DNA of 10,859 nucleotides from positions 1 to 10,859 of the forward strand of contig JAUPLV010000069.1 in NCBI GenBank assembly GCA_030836725.1. Reading direction: 5' to 3'. This DNA is from Pseudomonadota bacterium (GTDB lineage: Bacteria; Pseudomonadota; Gammaproteobacteria; Burkholderiales; Thiobacillaceae). How positions within the stretch are numbered: position 1 is the stretch's first letter; every line of letters begins with the position of its first letter. The notes beneath the pieces were generated by a model. The model did no database searches. It saw only the letters and a list, made by a program, of their open reading frames with translations, and had not been told where the DNA came from. Both the position numbers and the translations under genes were made by a program. Below are positions 6,641-10,859 of this stretch, in pieces.

Positions 6641-7390
6641 TTATACAGGCTGGACCCGCTCATTCCGCCGCCATAGCGCCGCCGTGCCCGAGCCGTACAG
6701 GGCTTCCAGCGAGTCCGGGGTCAGCAGATCGGCGGGCGTTCCCAGTTGCCAGCGCCCGTCGCCGTGCAGGAACAGCAGGCGGTCGCAGTGGCAGGCCGCC
6801 CAGTTGGGGTCGTGCAGGGTCAGTACCACGCTATGCCCGGCGTCGGCCTCGCGGCGGGCCCAGGCCAGCAGGCGGGCCTGATGCGCGGGGTCGAGATGGG
6901 TCAGCGGCTCGTCCAGCAGGGCGATGCACGGCGCCTGCACCGCCAGCTGCGCCAGCCGCGCGCGCTGGCGTTCGCCGCCGGACAGCGTGGCGAGCGGGCG
7001 GGGGGCGAGTTCGGTCAGCTCCCAGGTCGCCAGATGCGGCGTCAGGTCGCCGGAATCATGGCCGAAGGGATAGCGTCCGAGCGCGACGAAATCGGCGACG
7101 CTGCCGAAAAATCCGCCTTCATCGCCCTGCGGCAACAGGCCGATGCGTTGCGCGCGGGTCAGCGGCGCCAGCGTCTCGAGCGCGTGGCCGTCCAGCGTCA
7201 CCCGGCCCTGCGCCGGGGCGGCCAGCCCCGCCAGTACGTTCAGCAGCGTCGACTTGCCGGCGCCGTTGGCGCCGAGGATGCCGAGCACCTCGCCAGGCTC
7301 GAGCGCGAGATCGAGCGATTCCATCAGCGTGCGGTCGCCGGTTCGCAACGTAAGCTGAAGTGCGGTCAGTCCGGGGGCGAGGGATTCCAT
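6641..7390 (-). CDS. ABC transporter ATPase, iron-siderophore/cobalamin (FecE/BtuD) type
   Basis: ATP-hydrolysing subunit of an importer, acting at the cytoplasmic face of the membrane. The 249 residues from the ATG at 7390 contain Walker A GANGAGKST (40-48), Q-loop LLPQ (85-88), signature LSGGE (136-140), Walker B CIALLDE with catalytic E161, D-loop THLD and switch H193 (LTLHD). The C-terminal GTPADLLTPDSLEALYG is the FecE/BtuD pattern. The frame is open up to 7531, but sequence before 7390 does not look like this family. The likely partner permease is at 9282-10226, separated by about 1.9 kb of unrelated genes, and no binding-protein gene is present. The substrate cannot be told. Confidence 0.9.
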   Translation of the reverse strand: MESLAPGLTALQLTLRTGDRTLMESLDLALEPGEVLGILGANGAGKSTLLNVLAGLAAPAQGRVTLDGHALETLAPLTRAQRIGLLPQGDEGGFFGSVADFVALGRYPFGHDSGDLTPHLATWELTELAPRPLATLSGGERQRARLAQLAVQAPCIALLDEPLTHLDPAHQARLLAWARREADAGHSVVLTLHDPNWAACHCDRLLFLHGDGRWQLGTPADLLTPDSLEALYGSGTAALWRRNERVQPV

Positions 7391-7631
7391 GAAATGAAGG
7401 CGGCCGTTAACGAATCCGAGCATAGCAGCACGGCGGCTGTAGGGCATTATTGTGACTGCAGTATTGTCCGGGCAGGCTGGCAAGATGGTCCGCGGCATTC
7501 CGCCGCCGACCCAAAGCGGAAGTTGCCACAATCCGGGTGGTTAACTAAATGTGGATTCCGTCTTGATCTTTAAGATAAAATGATAAGTTAATTTTATTTA
7601 CTTGTTGAATTCGAAACCAAAAGGGGATGTG
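7391..7631. promoter_or_regulatory. Divergent intergenic region; AT-rich promoter zone for the IPTL-CTERM gene
   Basis: The half nearest the plus-strand gene (about 7540-7620) is clearly AT-rich against GC-rich surroundings. It includes TAAAAT at 7576-7581 (5 of 6 with a -10 box) and an inverted repeat ATCTT-T-AAGAT at 7566-7576. I find no good -35 box at normal spacing, so the promoter is only suggested. A ribosome-binding site, AAGGGG (7621-7626), precedes the ATG at 7632. The minus-strand operon must also start here or further right, but I see no clear box for it. Confidence 0.35.
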
Positions 7632-8297
7632 ATGAGCAAAAGGTCATGGTTGGCAGTATGTGCGATGGTTTTCGGTGGCTTGCTGGGGCAAGCGCAGGCG
7701 CAGACGCTCTCGCTTTCCACCACCTACGCGGGCGGAAATGGCCAGGACGGCAACATGTTCGACGTGGTGGCGTTGAACGATATCCGCGTCACCGGTTTTG
7801 ATGTGAACTGTGGCAGCGCACTGACCCAGGATTTTGAGATTTACGGTAAAACCGGCAGCTACGTCGGTTCCGAGTTGGTCCCTGGGGACTGGACGCTGAT
7901 CGCGTCCGTGCCCGGGGTGGTCTGTAATGCTCCAGGCGTAGCCACGCCACTGGGGGCCGTGCTGGATGTCGCCATCGCCAGCGGCCAGACCTATGCCTTC
8001 TACGTCACCGAAAACGGTCTTGTGGATGGCGTGGATTACACAAACGGTACTGCGGTTGGCCAGGTGGCCGCTGCCAATACCGACCTGCAGATTCTGGAAG
8101 GCGCCGGTGTGCAATACCCCTTTGCCGGCACTTTTCAACCCAGAATCTGGAACGGAACCCTCTACTATGTGCTGGATGCCCCCGTTGCTCCGATTGTCAC
8201 CCCAGTTCCAACCCTGTCGGAGTATGGGCTCGGGTTGCTGGCTGTGTTGCTTGTGTTTGCCGCCCGTCGCAGTATGAGGGGGCGATTTAACGCGTAA
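7632..8297 (+). CDS. Secreted IPTL-CTERM surface-sorted protein
   Basis: The 221-residue protein begins with a signal peptide (MSKRSWLAVCAMVFGGLLGQAQA, cleavage near 23-24). A beta-rich domain follows, with segments such as GNMFDVVALNDIRVTGFDV and SGQTYAFYVT that I associate with a widespread unnamed extracellular beta-sandwich type. C60 and C98 could form a disulfide. The tail is a tripartite sorting signal: VPTLSEYG (192-199), a hydrophobic stretch, then RRSMRGRF, matching the IPTL-CTERM class of exosortase-type anchors. The ATG at 7632 is chosen for its AAGGGG site and the signal peptide. The gene is less GC-rich than its neighbours by eye and stands alone on the plus strand, which suggests acquisition. 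No sortase gene is present. Confidence 0.88.
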   Translation: MSKRSWLAVCAMVFGGLLGQAQAQTLSLSTTYAGGNGQDGNMFDVVALNDIRVTGFDVNCGSALTQDFEIYGKTGSYVGSELVPGDWTLIASVPGVVCNAPGVATPLGAVLDVAIASGQTYAFYVTENGLVDGVDYTNGTAVGQVAAANTDLQILEGAGVQYPFAGTFQPRIWNGTLYYVLDAPVAPIVTPVPTLSEYGLGLLAVLLVFAARRSMRGRFNA

Positions 8298-8478
8298 CAG
8301 TAATCTGGAGGGGGACATGGTTTCCCCTCTGTCCGGGCGGATTCACGGCGTGCACGAATTGGATCGTGCGCGCCGCGGATGCCCTGAAGCAGGCCTGGCT
8401 TGATAAATCGGGTTTGTTATCCCTTAACGTCAATGGCGTCCATAACGGCGGCGGCACGCCGTTCGACCTTGCCATGTC
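8298..8478 (+). other. Short region with a possible gene remnant
   Basis: Between the convergent IPTL-CTERM and VOC genes. A plus-strand frame without a stop runs from 8291 to 8488. Its last part, from a GTG at 8366, reads VRAADALKQAWLDKSGLL, then SLNVNGVHNGGG and TPFDLAMSHS. This looks like real protein sequence, but I do not recognise the family and there is no good start, so it may be the 3' end of a lost gene. Two hairpins lie here (8309-8328, and AACGGCG/CGCCGTT at 8444-8463). Neither is followed by a T-tract, so neither is a convincing terminator. Confidence 0.3.
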
Positions 8479-9120
8479 TCACTCGTAATCGAAATCCTCG
8501 CGGTAATCATCGGGATTGATTCCCTCTGCCCGAAGCGGTTCGACCAGGCGATAGCGGGTGACCTTGGCGGATGCGGTGATATAGCCCTTGATGACGAGTT
8601 CACGGGTCACCGGGCTTTGCGCTTCCCTGGCCAGCATTTCGATCACGCGGGTCGTCTTGCGTCGCGCCAGCATGCGGAACAAGGCCGGAACATGGGCCAG
8701 CAGGCGCTGCAGTAGCTGCTCGGCGTCGGGATACCATTCGCCCTGCTTCGGCAGATCCGGGACAAAACCCCACTCGTCCTCGGTGAGCGCCCGCCACAAC
8801 ACGATGGCGTGGCCATCGGGATCGCTGACGCAGGCGATCTCCTCCAGTTCCGGGGTCCGCATCGGCTCATAGCGCGAAACGGCGCCGCCGGCCAGCAGTG
8901 CCTGATAAGCCTCCTGTACATTGCGAACCGAGAGGCGGAGGGAGATTTTCGACTCGATGGCGGGCACCTGAATCAGGCGAATCACCACATTGCCGGGATC
9001 AATATCCAGGTAGTCTTCGCCGCGGCGGGATTCCGCAAAGCCAATGACATCGCGCCACAACCTGGCGGCGCGTTCCAGATCCGTTACCGGCACGACAAGA
9101 TGGCTGACCCCGAAAAACAT
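8479..9120 (-). CDS. VOC (glyoxalase/bleomycin-resistance fold) protein with PCP_red-like C-terminal domain
   Basis: A 213-residue protein of unknown substrate. Residues about 1-112 form a VOC domain: GVSHLVVPVTDLERAARLW at the start and CVSDPDGHAIVLWRA at the end. H7 sits at the usual first metal position, but the usual closing glutamate is absent (HAIVLW), so it may not be a normal metalloenzyme. Residues about 127-182 (EWYPDAEQLLQRL, then VPALFRMLARRK and PVTREL) resemble the small PCP_red domain of protochlorophyllide-reductase subunits and related redox proteins; this is inferred from pattern. An acidic tail (DDYREDFDYE) ends it. The ATG at 9120 gives the typical VOC N-terminus. The frame continues far upstream over the permease gene as antisense shadow. 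The ribosome-binding site is weak. Confidence 0.75.
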   Translation of the reverse strand: MFFGVSHLVVPVTDLERAARLWRDVIGFAESRRGEDYLDIDPGNVVIRLIQVPAIESKISLRLSVRNVQEAYQALLAGGAVSRYEPMRTPELEEIACVSDPDGHAIVLWRALTEDEWGFVPDLPKQGEWYPDAEQLLQRLLAHVPALFRMLARRKTTRVIEMLAREAQSPVTRELVIKGYITASAKVTRYRLVEPLRAEGINPDDYREDFDYE

Positions 9121-9206
9121 ATGATGGCTCGCAAACGCTGATTGGACGTGAATGGTAGCAGCAAAGATGCGAGTCAATCTCGTTTCGCCGCGGCATTTCC
9201 CTGCAG

Positions 9207-9278
9207 GAGCCGTATGCGGCAATTCCGCACGTACGGATCTGTGCGGGGGTGTCGGGTAACCGGCATTCCTACCGCGAC
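9207..9278 (+). mobile_element. Group II intron 3' end remnant (domains V and VI)
   Basis: Domain V: GAGCCGTATGCGG (9207-9219) pairs with CCGCACGTACGG (9225-9236), leaving the diagnostic 2-base CG bulge (9230-9231) and starting with the AGC catalytic triad. Domain VI: TGTCGG (9250-9255), loop GTAA, CCGGCA (9260-9265), then TTCCTACC with a bulged A at 9271, seven bases before a GAC end, as expected for the branch point. No reverse transcriptase or domain I-IV sequence precedes it; the 86 bases back to the VOC start are unrecognised. It is therefore a truncated tail, not a working intron. The inferred 3' boundary is 3 bp from the permease stop codon. Confidence 0.78.
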
Positions 9279-9281
9279 CAT

Positions 9282-10226
9282 TCACGGCCTGCGCAGCAGC
9301 CACAGCATCATCGGCACCCCGAGCAGGGCGGTGAGCACGCCCACCGGCAGTTCGCGCGGTTCGAGCACGGTACGCGCCAGGGCGTCGGCCAGCACCAGCA
9401 GGCTGCCGCCGGCCAGGGCGCAGGCGGGTAGCAGGGCGCGATGGCCGGCAAAGCCGAGCCTTCTCAATGCGTGCGGCACCATCAGGCCGACGAAGCCGAT
9501 GCTGCCGGCCTGCGCGACGACCAGCGAGGTGCAGGCGCCGGCAAGGATAAACAGCATCCAGCGCGTCGGTGCGACCGCCACGCCCAGCGAGGCGGCTTTC
9601 AGCGGCGACAGTTGCAGCACGTCGAGCCGCCGCGACAGGCCCAGCGCGACGGCCACGGCCAGCAGCAGCGCGACCCACAGCAGCGCAGGCTGGCTGGTCC
9701 ACGCCAGATCGCCCATCAGGAAGAACAGCATGCCGGGCAGGCGCTCGGCCGGCGCGACGCTCAGTACCAGCGCGATCAGGGCGCCGAAGCCGGCCGCCAG
9801 CATGACGCCGGCGAGCAGGAGCGGGGTGTGATCGCGAGCCAGCAGCCGTCCGCCGAGCGCGGCGGCGAGCGCCAGCGCCAGCAGGCTGCCGGCGAACGCC
9901 AGCAGGGATATCCAGGGCCAGGCCAGCCCGGCCGCCATGCCGAGCAGGGCGAGCAGTCCGGCGCCGCCGGATACGCCGAGCAGGTAGGGCTCGGCCAGCG
10001 GGTTGCGGAACAGCGTCTGCATCAGCGCGCCCGCCAGTGCCAGCAGGCCGCCGCAGGCGAACGCCGCCGCCACGCGCGGTCCGCGCAATTCGGCGAGGAT
10101 CTGCGCCGCCAGTTCGCGGTCGTCGGGCAGCGTGCCGGCCATCAGGCCGAGCGCGATGGCGAGCGGCGCGGCCAGCCCGAGCAGCAGCAGTCTGCTGGCG
10201 GCGGTCAGCGCGAATCTACCGTTCAG
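9282..10226 (-). CDS. FecCD-family ABC importer permease (siderophore/cobalamin type)
   Basis: Inner-membrane subunit of a BtuC/FecCD-type importer. Conserved marks are LRGPRVAAAFACGG, GALMQTLFRNPLAEPYLLG, the coupling-helix region GSIGFVGLMVPHALR and the closing RELPVGVLTALLGVP; many hydrophobic helices lie between. The only ATG (10142) gives 286 residues and removes the first helix. The frame stays open upstream and encodes a good helix (SRLLLLGLAAPLAIALGL). A CTG at 10226 overlaps the upstream cyclophilin stop as CTGA and gives 314 residues, near the family norm. I therefore place the start there, with moderate certainty. The C-terminus ends abruptly at LLRRP, next to the intron remnant. 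Confidence 0.88.
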   Translation of the reverse strand: MNGRFALTAASRLLLLGLAAPLAIALGLMAGTLPDDRELAAQILAELRGPRVAAAFACGGLLALAGALMQTLFRNPLAEPYLLGVSGGAGLLALLGMAAGLAWPWISLLAFAGSLLALALAAALGGRLLARDHTPLLLAGVMLAAGFGALIALVLSVAPAERLPGMLFFLMGDLAWTSQPALLWVALLLAVAVALGLSRRLDVLQLSPLKAASLGVAVAPTRWMLFILAGACTSLVVAQAGSIGFVGLMVPHALRRLGFAGHRALLPACALAGGSLLVLADALARTVLEPRELPVGVLTALLGVPMMLWLLRRP

Positions 10227-10852
10227 GGCAGCAGTGTCACGCGCTGCATGATGACGGGATCGACCGGGACATCGCCATGGGGGCCGCGATTGCCGCGCGG
10301 CACCGCGACGATGGCGTCGACCACGTCCATGCCTTCGATCACCTGGCCGAACACGGCATAGCCCCAGCCTTCGACGCTCTTGCCGCGATGGTTGAGGAAG
10401 GGGTTGTCGGTGACGTTGATGAAGAACTGCGAGGAGGCGGAGTGGGGATCGCCGGTGCGCGCCATCGCCAGGGTGCCGCGCAGGTTTTTAAGGCCGTTGT
10501 CGGCCTCGTTCTGGATCGGCGCGTTCTTGGGTTTTTCGGCCATGTCCGGGGTCATGCCGCCGCCCTGGATCATGAAACCGGGAATCACGCGATGAAACAC
10601 CAAGCCGTTATAAAAACCGCTTTTCACGTAGCCGAGGAAATTTTCCGCCGACTTGGGCGCCTTGTCGGAAAACAGCTCGATGGTGATTTTCCCCTTGCTT
10701 GTTTCGATCAGCACGCGCGGACTGCCGCTCTGGCTGACGATGGGGGCAGTGGTGGCGGCTTGTTTGCCGGATTCGCTGGTGCCGCAACCGGAAATGCCGA
10801 GCATCAGCGAGCCGAGAAACAGGGTGGTGGAGAACAGGGACAAACGGGTCAT
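10223..10852 (-). CDS. Cyclophilin-type peptidyl-prolyl cis-trans isomerase, predicted lipoprotein
   Basis: Catalyses cis-trans isomerisation of X-Pro bonds, assisting protein folding, here probably in the periplasm. The 209-residue protein starts with a lipoprotein signal (MTRLSLFSTTLFLGSLMLGISGC, lipobox ISGC, lipidated C23), a short linker to about residue 45, then a complete cyclophilin domain: VLIETSKGKITIELF (47-61), FHRVIPGFMIQGGG (86-99, with catalytic R88) and SSQFFINVTDNPFLN (140-154). GYAVFGQVIEGMDVVD closes the fold. Only 7 bases lie upstream of the ATG in the window, so its ribosome-binding site is not visible. The stop overlaps the proposed CTG start of the permease gene. It is close to PpiA/PpiB, but the lipid anchor makes a symbol uncertain. 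Confidence 0.93.
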   Translation of the reverse strand: MTRLSLFSTTLFLGSLMLGISGCGTSESGKQAATTAPIVSQSGSPRVLIETSKGKITIELFSDKAPKSAENFLGYVKSGFYNGLVFHRVIPGFMIQGGGMTPDMAEKPKNAPIQNEADNGLKNLRGTLAMARTGDPHSASSQFFINVTDNPFLNHRGKSVEGWGYAVFGQVIEGMDVVDAIVAVPRGNRGPHGDVPVDPVIMQRVTLLP

Positions 10853-10859
10853 CGGGAAA

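Noticed and set aside
5458..7353. A 631-codon open frame on the plus strand over pcnB and the ATPase gene
   Set aside because: It is antisense to two genes with clear motifs. The translation is rich in R, A, G and Q with no domain, as expected from GC-rich codon bias.
7391..7631. Cobalamin riboswitch upstream of the ABC ATPase
   Set aside because: I could not find a B12-box-like core or the expected multi-stem leader, so there is no support for it from the sequence.
8309..8328. Hairpin AGGGGGA/TTCCCCT as terminator for the IPTL-CTERM gene
   Set aside because: No run of T follows it, so it does not meet the pattern of an intrinsic terminator.
9121..9702. Upstream extension of the VOC reading frame
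   Set aside because: It crosses the intron remnant and runs antisense through the permease gene. The VOC N-terminus starts cleanly at the ATG at 9120.

Overview
The window looks like a chromosomal segment of a GC-rich betaproteobacterium, probably Nitrosomonadales-like. This is inferred from the gene order pcnB-folK-deoxynucleoside kinase-panB-panC-panD, the IPTL-CTERM surface protein and the short palindromic repeats built on the core gtcattgcgag. The genus cannot be read from the sequence. Most of the window is housekeeping sequence on the minus strand. The accessory material is an insertion sequence at the left edge, small palindromic repeats, and a disturbed stretch around 7.4-9.3 kb.

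Layout from left to right. 1-1319 is an apparently complete IS3-family insertion sequence, with orfA, orfB, both terminal inverted repeats and a plausible -1 frameshift signal; its left end is base 1 of the window. 1354-1492 is a MITE-like nested palindrome. 1493-1829 has no supportable gene. A strong hairpin at 1830-1860 closes the operon to its right. Reading leftward, that operon is an ABC ATPase (6641-7390), pcnB (5245-6603), folK (4742-5248), a deoxynucleoside kinase (4104-4745), panB (3136-3930), panC (2291-3136) and panD (1870-2250). pcnB/folK and folK/kinase overlap by ATGA, and panB/panC by TGATG. The kinase-panB gap is almost filled by a second palindromic repeat, which itself carries a 47-bp hairpin insert flanked by TGCC duplications.

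7391-7631 is an AT-rich divergent intergenic region. The only well-supported plus-strand gene, 7632-8297, encodes a secreted protein with a VPTLSEYG IPTL-CTERM tail. 8298-8478 holds a possible gene remnant. 8479-9120 (minus) encodes a VOC (glyoxalase-like) domain fused to a PCP_red-like helical tail. 9207-9278 (plus) is recognisable as the domain V/VI 3' end of a group II intron with no intron body. Immediately beyond it is a FecCD-family permease (9282 to about 10226), whose first helix lies upstream of its only ATG, and then a cyclophilin lipoprotein (10223-10852).

Functionally, panB, panC and panD make pantothenate (coenzyme A precursor), folK serves folate synthesis, the kinase salvages deoxynucleosides and pcnB polyadenylates RNA. 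The permease and the ATPase probably form one siderophore/cobalamin-type importer whose genes have been pushed about 1.9 kb apart. No substrate-binding protein gene is visible. I see no convincing new multi-gene system. The items most worth a second look are the nested repeat insertion, the intron tail at the edge of the split transporter, the non-ATG permease start and the VOC fusion protein.
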